A stretch of 64,000 bases of DNA from JAJDZL01 sp965221175 (GTDB lineage Bacteria; Pseudomonadota; Gammaproteobacteria; Arenicellales; JAJDZL01), in assembly GCA_965221175.1 (NCBI GenBank), contig OZ244867.1, positions 496,001-560,000 on the forward strand, given 5' to 3'. A model generated the notes under the pieces. It saw nothing but the letters and a program-made list of their open reading frames with translations, made no database searches and was not told the origin of the DNA. The position numbers were made by a program, and so were the translations under genes. Below, one piece after another: positions 44,563 to 53,058 of the stretch. The first letter of the stretch is position 1. The number at the start of each line of letters is the position of its first letter.

Positions 44563-45003
44563 GTCTTCCAATGTCGTACCAAAAGTGGTATCAGCGGTCA
44601 ACTGAAAATTGATAAATTCTAAACAATCTGACGTGTACCCATCTTGAATATCGAAGAACTGGACCAGCGCGCGGAAGGATACCCAATTGTCAGAGAAAAA
44701 GCTGAGAATCAGGAAATCAATGCAGCATTGACTAACAGTTTCTGATTCGGCGGTACAAACGCAAGTCTGATTTCTTCAACGATTTTCCGCATCGCCAGAT
44801 TCATTCTAAAGCCATCAACAAAGTGCAATCAACTTAGTCGCCTGCAGAGCGCAAAGCGATTTCAATTTGGTTGTTTGCCCTGTGTGAGCTGATAATTTTT
44901 GTTATCGTCATTGAACGATTTACACGCCTAACAAATTCCGGATGATCAATAGTTAACTGGGCGTCAGGACTAGTCCGAGGCACAAGCCTCGTTTTCTGAC
45001 AGT
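44563..45003. other. Intergenic region between ftsB and the opp operon
   Basis: No gene recognised. A 32-codon open frame from TTG 44644 (ends AALTNSF) has no ribosome site and no known relatives to my eye. TACCA/TGGTA around 44576-44590 forms a 5-base stem with a 4-base loop after ftsB, without a T-run. ispD/ispF, often found here in Pseudomonas-type genomes, are absent. Confidence 0.35.
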
Positions 45004-46005
45004 TTAATTCACGTAATTTTGGGAACCATCGTGGTATGGACACGCCACCAGATGATCATTGGTCAAACTCTGTAATTCTGGCCGCAACTTGCGACAGTCC
45101 TGCCTCGCTTGAGGACATCGACTTTCAAAAACACAACCGTCAGGAGGATTGAGAGGGGATGGAAGCTCACCTTTTAAGATTGTTCGTGGCCGCACCCGCT
45201 CTTCTATTGGGTCTGGGACGGGAACCGAAGAAATTAGCGCCTTGGTATATGGGTGGTGTGGTTGTGTTACTAGTTTACGGGCAGGGGCGACTTCCATTGT
45301 CTGACCAACGTACATTACTAGGATTCGCGTGGATATATGCTTGATAATGCTCATATCATGAGCGATTACAATCATCGCCAATCCATATTCTCGTTGCAGA
45401 TCCTGTAAAAGGTTGACAACCTGAGCTCGAACCGATACATCCAGAGCGGCAACCGGTTCATCACAGATTACCAACTTTGGCTTCAAAATAAGCGCGCGTG
45501 CAATCCCGATTCGCTGACATTGTCCGCCGGAAAATTCATGTGGATATCGGTTGGCAAGGTTCGGCAACAAACCGACGCGTTCCATCTGGTTTCTAACTCG
45601 TGATTTTACTTCTGAATTGTCTAGTTGAGGTTCGTGCGTGCGCAGCGGTTCAGCTATGATTTGACCGACAGTCATGCGAGGATTCAGGGCTGCGAGAGGA
45701 TCTTGAAACACCATCGGCATTTCTTTTCGAACTCGACGTCGAGTTTCGAGATCTAGTGTTGCAAGATCAGTACCATTCCATAAAATTCTTCCACTACTGA
45801 TGGGCGCTGTTCCTACAATTGCTCTGGCTAGTGTTGTTTTTCCGGAACCGCTTTCACCTACAACACCAAGCGTTTCGCGTTCTCTGACTTCTAACGAAAC
45901 TTGGTTTACTGCTGTAAGTGCCTTAGGCGGTGTCCACGGCCAGTCATTTCGCTCAGAAACTTGGTAGTTAACTGTGAGATTCTCTACTTGAAGCAGTGGA
46001 TTCAT
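45004..46005 (-). CDS. oppF: Oligopeptide ABC transporter ATP-binding protein OppF
   Basis: Second ATPase of the oligopeptide importer. 333 residues. Walker A GESGSGKTT at 50-58, ABC signature FSGGQCQRIGIARAL, Walker B LVICDEPVAALDVS, and the C-terminal oligopeptide/dipeptide extension (CVFESRCPQARQDC) whose cysteines bind a 4Fe-4S cluster in some homologues. Last gene of oppABCDF; its start overlaps the oppD stop by four bases. Confidence 0.94.
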   Translation of the reverse strand: MNPLLQVENLTVNYQVSERNDWPWTPPKALTAVNQVSLEVRERETLGVVGESGSGKTTLARAIVGTAPISSGRILWNGTDLATLDLETRRRVRKEMPMVFQDPLAALNPRMTVGQIIAEPLRTHEPQLDNSEVKSRVRNQMERVGLLPNLANRYPHEFSGGQCQRIGIARALILKPKLVICDEPVAALDVSVRAQVVNLLQDLQREYGLAMIVIAHDMSIIKHISTRILVMYVGQTMEVAPARKLVTQPHHPYTKALISSVPVPDPIEERVRPRTILKGELPSPLNPPDGCVFESRCPQARQDCRKLRPELQSLTNDHLVACPYHDGSQNYVN

Positions 46006-46970
46006 CGCTCAAATGCCTCAACGTTTAAGTGACACGCACGGGTTCGCTCGCCAATTACTTCGATCATTGGACGCAATTCCTTGCAGATAGGCAAACGAAA
46101 TTTACATCGGGGTTCGAATGGACAACCTTCCAATTTTATTCTTGCATCGAGAGGGTCACCGGGGATAACCACTAGTTTTTCACTGTCACGGTCAAGACGA
46201 GGAACCGCTTCAAGCAACGCAACCGTGTAAGGGTGATTAGGTGCTGCAAATATGTCGTCTGTGGGTCCCGATTCCATAATCTGTCCACCATACATAACAA
46301 TGATTCGGTCACTCATTCCCGCGACAAGGCCGAGGTCGTGAGTGATGATCAGGATTGCCGTTTTGAAGTCCCGTCGAATCTTCTTTAACAATTCAACAAT
46401 CTGTGCCTGAATAGTAACGTCCAGTGCTGTGGTTGGTTCATCAGCGATCAGAATTCTCGGTCGACATAAAAGAGACATTGCAATCAATATGCGTTGTCTC
46501 ATTCCCCCTGAACATTCGTGCGGAAACATACTAATACGTTCTTTGGAATCTGGTATTTGGACTGCTTCAAGCATTTCAATACAGACTTCCAACGCTTTCG
46601 GTTTTGATAATTTACGGTGATAGGTCAAAACTTCTGTCATCTGTTCCGAAATACGCATGTAAGGATTGAGCGATGTCATTGGATTTTGAAATATCATTGC
46701 AATTTGTGTAGCTCGGATTTTGACTAGTTCCGATTCCGATAGGGCCATCAGATTGACCCCATCAAAGAACACCGAACCCTTGGCCTCTGCGTTTCTGGAA
46801 AGAAGCCCCATTGTTGCGTAAGCCGTCTGGCTTTTACCTGACCCGCTTTCACCCACGATGGAAAGTATCTCGCCCTCATTAAGTTCAAAACTAACTCCGT
46901 TTACGGCGTGAACTGATGTAGTAGTTGTTTTGAAAACGACTTCGAGATCGTGAACCTCAAGTAAACTCAT
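46002..46970 (-). CDS. oppD: Oligopeptide ABC transporter ATP-binding protein OppD
   Basis: First ATPase of the importer. 322 residues. Walker A GESGSGKSQ at 40-48, ABC signature ECSGGMRQRILIAMSL, Walker B ILIADEPTTALDVT, and the C-terminal cysteine-containing extension GCPFEPRCKFRLPICKEL. OppD and OppF form the heterodimeric motor. It abuts oppC. Confidence 0.94.
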   Translation of the reverse strand: MSLLEVHDLEVVFKTTTTSVHAVNGVSFELNEGEILSIVGESGSGKSQTAYATMGLLSRNAEAKGSVFFDGVNLMALSESELVKIRATQIAMIFQNPMTSLNPYMRISEQMTEVLTYHRKLSKPKALEVCIEMLEAVQIPDSKERISMFPHECSGGMRQRILIAMSLLCRPRILIADEPTTALDVTIQAQIVELLKKIRRDFKTAILIITHDLGLVAGMSDRIIVMYGGQIMESGPTDDIFAAPNHPYTVALLEAVPRLDRDSEKLVVIPGDPLDARIKLEGCPFEPRCKFRLPICKELRPMIEVIGERTRACHLNVEAFER

Positions 46971-47888
46971 TTACAGTCTGTCCTTCGGGTCAAGTGCGTC
47001 ACGCATGCCATCTCCCATGAAGAAAAAGCCGAACAATGTGATAGTGAAAAAGAAAAGAGGGAAGCCGAGCTGCCAGAGTGTGCCATACTGCATTTGTGCT
47101 GATCCACTACTAATCAGGGCGCCGAGTGAAGTATTTGGTTCCTGTACCCCCAACCCAAGAAAGCTGATGAAGCTTTCATAAAGGATAATATTGGGAATCA
47201 ACAATGTCGCATAGACAACAACGATGCCCAATAAATTTGGGATGATGTGTCGAAGAATGATACGGATCGGTTGAACGCCGCTTACCACCGCATTTTCTAC
47301 AAATTCGCGAGTCTTGATGCTAAGTGTCTGACCCCGGACAATTCGCGCCATATCAAGCCACGAAACCAATCCGATTCCGATGAACAGAAGTATGATCGAA
47401 CGGCCAAAGACAACCAGTAGCAGGATTAGCACGAACATGTATGGAATCGACATTGCGACATCTACGAGCCGCATCATGAAACTGTCGATTCTACCTCCAA
47501 AGTAACCTGCGATTGCACCGTACAACGTACCTACAATGACTGCGATAAGAGAACCGATGATTCCAACAATCATGGATACACGCGCACCAAGTGCGGTGCG
47601 CGTGAATAGATCACGTCCCAACTCATCGGTACCGAAGAAGTGTACCTTTGAAGGTTGTCCCATGGTTTCGACATTGCCTAGAACACTCCAATCTATTGTT
47701 TCCCCAGCCCATCCCGACACGTTAGGACCAAATATGGAAAAAGTTCCTACCAGTATCAGCATGATTAAACTTGCGACTGCCGCGCGATTTTTGGTAAATC
47801 GGAGACGAGCATCCTGCCACAATGAACGATGGTCGTCATTCGCAAATGAATTGATAGTTGCAGATTGTAGTCGACGAATGGGAGTCAT
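46971..47888 (-). CDS. oppC: Oligopeptide ABC transporter permease OppC
   Basis: Inner-membrane permease, 305 residues with about six membrane helices. An N-terminal cytoplasmic segment leads to helix 1 (VASLIMLILVGTFSIFG). The LGTDELGRDLFTRTALGARVS-type sequence (here HFFGTDELGRD) is the hallmark of DppC/OppC permeases. The cytoplasmic coupling loop EFVENAVVSGVQPIRIILRHIIPN contains the EAA motif. Confidence 0.94.
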   Translation of the reverse strand: MTPIRRLQSATINSFANDDHRSLWQDARLRFTKNRAAVASLIMLILVGTFSIFGPNVSGWAGETIDWSVLGNVETMGQPSKVHFFGTDELGRDLFTRTALGARVSMIVGIIGSLIAVIVGTLYGAIAGYFGGRIDSFMMRLVDVAMSIPYMFVLILLLVVFGRSIILLFIGIGLVSWLDMARIVRGQTLSIKTREFVENAVVSGVQPIRIILRHIIPNLLGIVVVYATLLIPNIILYESFISFLGLGVQEPNTSLGALISSGSAQMQYGTLWQLGFPLFFFTITLFGFFFMGDGMRDALDPKDRL

Positions 47889-47910
47889 CAGATTATGAAG
47901 CTACAGTGTC

Positions 47911-48834
47911 TCAATATCGAATTCTTGGATCAATCCAGGCGTAAGCAATATCCACCAATAGATTGAAAAGTACTGTCAAAGTACCTGTCAGAATAGTAAT
48001 ACCCATAATCAGGGAATAATCTCGATTGATTGCGGCATTAACGAAATACTGTCCAATACCTCCCGTTGAAAAGTACATGTCGATTACGACGGAACCTGTG
48101 ATCAAGCCGACAAAGGTAGGACCGAGATACGATATGACTGGTAGCATCGTCGGCTTCAAGGCATGACGAAACACGATGTGGTACATTGGCAGACCTTTGG
48201 ACCGCGCTGTGAAAATGAAATCTGCGGTGAGCACTTCCAACATTGACGAACGTGTGATTCTGGCAATTGATGCCATAAAGCTTGTAGAAAGAGCTATCAC
48301 GGGCATGATGAGATAAGGTAGTTCTCCACCCTGCCAACCGCCACCGGGCAACCAACCGAGCCAGAGCGTAAAAATCAGAACTAATATTGGCGCCATGACA
48401 AAATTTGGCAATACTTGGGCACCAATTGAAAATCCGACCGCAAAATAGTCAAGCCAGGAGTTTTGTCGTATTGCCGCAGCAATACCAAGTGCCACACCCA
48501 CGGTTACGGCGACGACAAAAGATAAAAATCCGTAGGTTAGAGTTACTGGAAATCCCTGCGCAATAATGTCGTTTACCGAACGGTCACGATAAATAAATGA
48601 CGGGCCGAAATCAAAATGTACGACGATGTTCCAGATATATCGAAAAATTTGTTCATAAAACGGTCGATTCAGTCCGTACATTGCTTCAATGTTAGCCAAA
48701 GTCGCCTCCGGCAAAGGACGTTCACCCGAAAACGGACTACCGGGCGCAAGAAACATCACAATGAACGAAAATACGATCAGCGCAAAAATCGTCGGTACAG
48801 ATACCAGTATCCTACGAAGAATATAGGATGTCAT
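47911..48834 (-). CDS. oppB: Oligopeptide ABC transporter permease OppB
   Basis: Partner permease of OppC, 307 residues, about six membrane helices. N-terminus MTSYILRRILVSVPTIFALI is typical for DppB/OppB; MYGLNRPFYEQIFRYIWNI and the EAA coupling loop ADFIFTARSKGLPMYHIVFRH follow. ATG 48834, 21 bases after oppA. Confidence 0.94.
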   Translation of the reverse strand: MTSYILRRILVSVPTIFALIVFSFIVMFLAPGSPFSGERPLPEATLANIEAMYGLNRPFYEQIFRYIWNIVVHFDFGPSFIYRDRSVNDIIAQGFPVTLTYGFLSFVVAVTVGVALGIAAAIRQNSWLDYFAVGFSIGAQVLPNFVMAPILVLIFTLWLGWLPGGGWQGGELPYLIMPVIALSTSFMASIARITRSSMLEVLTADFIFTARSKGLPMYHIVFRHALKPTMLPVISYLGPTFVGLITGSVVIDMYFSTGGIGQYFVNAAINRDYSLIMGITILTGTLTVLFNLLVDIAYAWIDPRIRY

Positions 48835-48855
48835 TGATGTGTTGTTCTATTGGTT

Positions 48856-50484
48856 CTAGTTGTTGACGCGATAGAGATTTTTTGAATACCACAGCTGTTG
48901 AACATTGTCATATGGCCAGCCCTTAATTTGAGGCTTGAGCATGAACACGCTGGTGTAGTGATAGATTGGAATCAACGCCATTTCATCGGCGAGGATCAGT
49001 TCAACTTTAGAATAGTTATCCTGCGGGTTGCTTAGTGTTTTCGATTCTTTCATAAGACGATCGACTTCCGCATTGGAAAATCGTCCTGAATTTGAAGTGG
49101 ATACAGTGGTCATAAGGTCGAGAAATGTTGATGCTTCGTTGTAGTCACCACACCAAGCAGAGCGTGCAATATCAAACTGTTGGGTGCGGCGAATATCAAG
49201 GTAGGTTTTCCATTCGAAGTTCTGAAGTTCGGTTACCACTCCGAGTTTTTGTTTCCACAATTGTGAGACAACGGTTGCAATTTGCTTGTGTGATTCTGAA
49301 GTGTTGTAAATCAATTTGAGTTTCAACGCGTTCCCTGGACCATAACCGGCAGCTTCCATCAACTTTTTTGCTTCAGAATCCAATTCACTTTGTTGCATCT
49401 TCGCATAATCGATTTCCGGCATTGTGAAGCCTGCAGTTGCTCGATGAGTGAAACTGTAGGCTGGATACTGTCCGCCTTTGAGAACCAGATTGACAATCAG
49501 GTTTCGATCAAGAGCGTAAGACAACGCCTTTCGAACTCTTACATCTTTCAGCGCGGGATTAGTGCTATCGGTATGATTGATGGCATAGTAATAAGTACAT
49601 AGAATTGGGACTGATGTCGCTTCGTTGGGGTATTTTTCCTTTAAGTTCGGAAATTGCCCTGAGGGTATTCCAGTGTAGTCGAGTTCATCAGCAAAATAAC
49701 GGGTTAACGCTTGATTTTCGTCATTTACAACCCGCCCGATGACCCTTTCGATTATGGTGACTTCGTTGTTCCAGTAATGGGGATTGCGTTCACGACTGTG
49801 AAATTCGTTTGGTACGTGTTCCGTTAATACATAAGCACCATTTGAAACCATATTTTCCGGTTTTGTCCATTTGGCTCCGTGAGTTTCAACCGTTACCTGA
49901 TGCACGGGGAAGAAAGTTGCATAGGTAGTCATCTCTGGAAAATACGGCAATGGTTGCTCAAGCCTCACTTCAAGTCTAAAGTCGTCCAGTGCTCTGACAC
50001 CAAGATTCTCAGGTGATTTGTTCCCGGCGATTATATTTGAGGCATTTTTTACCGTCGCGAGTTCGACATACCAGGAATACGGTGATGCTGTTGCAGGGTT
50101 GACGGCACGTCGCCAACTATAGACGAAATCGTGAGCAGTTACGGGTTCGCCGTTTGACCATTTAGCGTCTTCGCGCAGTTCAAAAATAAATGTTCGATTA
50201 GAGTCAGTAGCTTGAAACTGTTTTGCAACTCCTGGTTCTAGATTGCCTTTGGAGTCTTGATTCAATAGTCCCTCAAAAAGGTCACGCAGAACGTCAAATC
50301 CTTCGGAATCTTCATTCAGTTGTGGATCCAATGTAGGAATTTCATCTAATAATCGATAGGTGAATGTTTGAATTTCTGTAAGTTCCTGTCCGTTTTTCAG
50401 TATTGGATTTGCGGCATTGGAGTTAGTCGAAAAAGCCACAATCAACGTGAAAACGATTGCCGCAATGACAGTATGCTGTTTCAT
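48856..50484 (-). CDS. oppA: Periplasmic oligopeptide-binding protein OppA
   Basis: SBP_bac_5 solute receptor that delivers peptides to OppBCDF. About 542 residues, the size of E. coli OppA. Signal peptide MKQHTVIAAIVFTLIVAFST ending NSNA, then the family start LLDEIPTLDPQL; WSNGEPVTAHDFVYSWRRA is the SBP_bac_5 signature. ATG 50484 is preferred over the frame-open 50520 because AGGAAAA precedes it and the signal peptide starts there. First gene of the operon; its promoter should lie in the 50.5-50.97 kb gap. Confidence 0.94.
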   Translation of the reverse strand: MKQHTVIAAIVFTLIVAFSTNSNAANPILKNGQELTEIQTFTYRLLDEIPTLDPQLNEDSEGFDVLRDLFEGLLNQDSKGNLEPGVAKQFQATDSNRTFIFELREDAKWSNGEPVTAHDFVYSWRRAVNPATASPYSWYVELATVKNASNIIAGNKSPENLGVRALDDFRLEVRLEQPLPYFPEMTTYATFFPVHQVTVETHGAKWTKPENMVSNGAYVLTEHVPNEFHSRERNPHYWNNEVTIIERVIGRVVNDENQALTRYFADELDYTGIPSGQFPNLKEKYPNEATSVPILCTYYYAINHTDSTNPALKDVRVRKALSYALDRNLIVNLVLKGGQYPAYSFTHRATAGFTMPEIDYAKMQQSELDSEAKKLMEAAGYGPGNALKLKLIYNTSESHKQIATVVSQLWKQKLGVVTELQNFEWKTYLDIRRTQQFDIARSAWCGDYNEASTFLDLMTTVSTSNSGRFSNAEVDRLMKESKTLSNPQDNYSKVELILADEMALIPIYHYTSVFMLKPQIKGWPYDNVQQLWYSKNLYRVNN

Positions 50485-50969
50485 GTAATTTTCCTGCTCA
50501 TATATCAGGTATCGAATCAACCCTGTGCTCTGAATTTATCTCTTAGGAGAGCGTATCTTGAATTTGCGAATACTAAAATTGGGGTAATTGCGGCGATGCT
50601 TCAAAGCTTACATCAATGAACACGTAAGGAATTTTCAATTATATCTTGACTGGTGACATTTCACCAATAACTGTACAGCTTCGGGTGCACGTTAGTTTGT
50701 TATTTCTAATTCAAGAAGCAAGGAATCATTCTCGAATTCAAGAAAATTGACAGGAGGAACTCGAAAAGGAGCATATCGATGCCATCATCGCTTTTCGTTG
50801 TTGCACCTTAAGAAACTATTTCGATGATTGCTCAAATTGGTGGGCAACAAAATCAGCGAGTTAGATCGCCGTGAAAGGGGGTTTAAGGAAAAACTTCAGA
50901 TTAGAGTATTTTATCAGTAATATAACTTAATTATCTAAAGTTATACTTGACGTAAATTGGAACCTAAAA
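50485..50969. other. Intergenic region between oppA and ygfZ
   Basis: No gene recognised. It must contain the oppA promoter (reading leftward). A purine-rich aggaggaact stretch near 50753 resembles a ribosome site, but no convincing plus-strand frame follows. The last ~80 bases before ygfZ ends are AT-rich. No terminator hairpin found. Confidence 0.3.
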
Positions 50970-51902
50970 TTAGGCATTTTTCTGCGATATGATTTCTGGA
51001 ATATGGTATGGCAGTTCATCAAGTATTGGTTCTATACGGGTCGTATCTTCCAGTTGCAAGGTATGTTGCTCTAGAAATTTCAATGGAACTGAAAGCAAAA
51101 GCTGTTTGTGCTGACTGCTATTGGAGAGAACACTATTAACGACTATTCCAGTTTGATTGCCGGGAACTTCCGGACACTCTACCAGTGTGCCTGAGTCTGC
51201 TGATGAATCTGCCGGTGCGATTGCTCGTACCATTCTTCGATTGACCCCACCTCTGTAGTGCAGTCGTGCAACAATTTCCTGGCCCGGGAAACAACCTTTT
51301 GAAAAACTAACTGCTCCTATGAGGTCCAAATTGATTGCTTGTGCAACAAATGACTCACTGGTTGCGTGAGAAATCAGCGGAATTCCAGCTTGAATGTCCT
51401 GAATAATCCAATCGTTTATGGCGTCAGACTGGCTCAACTCATTTGAATTGGATTGCAATAATGAAGTCGCCCCAAGAATTCCATATCTTGCTGAACCGGC
51501 GGGTATGCGTACAACTGAATAATCTTCACTAGTCTGAACGCAGCAGTTTTGCAACGGAATTTCGGATTCAGACGCTGGTAACAGGTTTTCATTGAACGTG
51601 CCTGCGAAATTCATCTCTGGCTGGATGGAAATATCTACTTTGTCGCGCAATACAAACATTTTCAAACGTTTGGCAAGCGTTTCCGTAAGATCTTTAGACA
51701 AGACTAAGTAGTAGTCATCATTTCTCATTAATACAAGAAAATTCGCGATGACGCGTCCCTTGACATTAAGGTACGCGGCTTGGCACGATTTTTCAGGTGT
51801 AACTTCGGACATATCGTTTGTGAATTGTCTTTGGAGAAACGATGTTGCATCTTCGCCTGAAATTCGAACGATTCCTAGATGATGGAGTGGAATCAACTGC
51901 AT
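50970..51902 (-). CDS. ygfZ: Folate-binding Fe-S cluster maintenance protein YgfZ
   Basis: Tetrahydrofolate-binding protein related to GcvT that supports certain Fe-S enzymes. 310 residues. The hallmark K-G-C-[FY]-x-G-Q-E is present as SKGCFPGQEIVARLHYRGG, with the reactive Cys. In E. coli ygfZ is next to sdhE; here it is divergent from the sdh operon that ends with sdhE, so the link is kept. SdhB, an Fe-S protein, is a plausible client, but that is inference. Confidence 0.93.
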   Translation of the reverse strand: MQLIPLHHLGIVRISGEDATSFLQRQFTNDMSEVTPEKSCQAAYLNVKGRVIANFLVLMRNDDYYLVLSKDLTETLAKRLKMFVLRDKVDISIQPEMNFAGTFNENLLPASESEIPLQNCCVQTSEDYSVVRIPAGSARYGILGATSLLQSNSNELSQSDAINDWIIQDIQAGIPLISHATSESFVAQAINLDLIGAVSFSKGCFPGQEIVARLHYRGGVNRRMVRAIAPADSSADSGTLVECPEVPGNQTGIVVNSVLSNSSQHKQLLLSVPLKFLEQHTLQLEDTTRIEPILDELPYHIPEIISQKNA

Positions 51903-52047
51903 AATCGGTGCAAATCTATAAATTTAACTGATTGTGTGAATGAACAAACAGTATGATATTTAATTTTGATTGGGTTGGCGGCAATTTCCGAGTTCGCTGC
52001 CCGGATACGAATCAGAGTACTGTTTAATTTCCATGATGTGAAATGTT

Positions 52048-52218
52048 ATGAACGAAAGAAGTCGGATTGTAGAAATTTCGGTTAAGCGAAATTCGCAAGC
52101 AAAGAACGATAATCAACCACTTAAAAAAGAGACAAAATCCACGCCAGAGAACCGTAAACGCCTTGATCCGACTCGATATGGAGATTGGGAAAAGAATGGT
52201 CGATGTATCGATTTTTAA
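52048..52218 (+). CDS. sdhAF4: Succinate dehydrogenase assembly factor 4 (SdhAF4, DUF1674)
   Basis: A 56-codon gene just upstream of sdhC. The C-terminal third, DPTRYGDWEKNGRCIDF, is nearly identical to the conserved end of DUF1674/SdhAF4 proteins (mitochondrial SDHAF4 ends PTRYGDWERKGRCIDF). The N-terminal ~38 residues are basic, polar and low-complexity, as in the family. SdhAF4 binds flavinylated SdhA and promotes its joining to SdhB while limiting oxidative damage. ATG at 52048. Placement next to sdhCDAB-sdhE supports the call strongly. Confidence 0.88.
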   Translation: MNERSRIVEISVKRNSQAKNDNQPLKKETKSTPENRKRLDPTRYGDWEKNGRCIDF

Positions 52219-52276
52219 CCATTCTGCCTTGCGGAAATGGCAGATGGAATCCTATAAATAGAGTAACATTTTAAGT

Positions 52277-52666
52277 ATGAACCCCACGAATCGTCCGGTT
52301 TCACCACACCTGCAGATTTACAAGCCGCAACTAACATCTGTATTATCTTTCCTTCACCGGATTAGTGGAGTCATACTCGCGTTCGGAGCTATTCTGGTTG
52401 CCGTGTGGTTATCTTCAATTGCCTACAACCAAGAATTGTTCGAAGCGATTTTTGCGTTTCTTTCCGGAGTTCTAGGCCGAACATTTTTGTTTGCATGGAC
52501 ATTGACACTCTTCTACCACTTGTGCAATGGAGTGCGACATTTGTTTTGGGACTCAGGTAGAGGTTTTGAACTGAAACAGGTTTATCTTAGCGGATGGGCT
52601 TCAATTTTTGCGACCATTGTGCTGACAGTATTAGTGTGGACCGTTGGATATACGGCCTGTGGATAG
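52277..52666 (+). CDS. sdhC: Succinate dehydrogenase cytochrome b556 subunit
   Basis: Large membrane anchor of complex II. 129 residues, three membrane helices. N-terminal RPVSPHLQIYKPQLTSVLS and LHRISGVIL form the quinone-site region. The heme b ligand is His81 in FYHLCNGVRHLFWD (E. coli His84). First of the sdhCDAB order; sdhD starts 7 bases later. Confidence 0.95.
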   Translation: MNPTNRPVSPHLQIYKPQLTSVLSFLHRISGVILAFGAILVAVWLSSIAYNQELFEAIFAFLSGVLGRTFLFAWTLTLFYHLCNGVRHLFWDSGRGFELKQVYLSGWASIFATIVLTVLVWTVGYTACG

Positions 52667-52672
52667 ACAACC

Positions 52673-53050
52673 ATGAATTACCGATCTCCTCTCGCACGAG
52701 TCATTGGACTTGGTTCCGCCAGGGAAGGCTCCGCACACTGGTGGTGGCAACGCCTGACTGCACTGGCACTTGTGCCGCTCACACTGTGGTTTACATTCTC
52801 TATGGCTACGTTGACCAGTGAATGCTTTGGTAACGTTTATATGTGGATTGCCTCCCCGATTACCTCTACACTAATGATCGCGTTTGTAGTTTCGCTGTTC
52901 TATCATGCACAACTTGGCATGCAGGTAGTGATTGAAGATTATGTTCATCACGAAGCACTGAAGATAATTTCAATTCTGGTGGTCAAATCTCTTTCAGTCA
53001 TTCTCGTTATTTCGAGTACGATTTCGATTCTACGAGTCGCATTAGGTTAA
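52673..53050 (+). CDS. sdhD: Succinate dehydrogenase membrane anchor subunit
   Basis: Small membrane anchor of complex II. 125 residues, three membrane helices. SAHWWWQRLTALALVPLTLW opens the first helix. The heme ligand is the His in FYHAQLGMQVVIEDYVHHE, matching the HxxxGMxxVxxDYV pattern of SdhD. Longer N-terminus with RSPLARVIGLGSAREG, as in alphaproteobacterial SdhD. Confidence 0.94.
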   Translation: MNYRSPLARVIGLGSAREGSAHWWWQRLTALALVPLTLWFTFSMATLTSECFGNVYMWIASPITSTLMIAFVVSLFYHAQLGMQVVIEDYVHHEALKIISILVVKSLSVILVISSTISILRVALG

Positions 53051-53058
53051 CGTATTCA

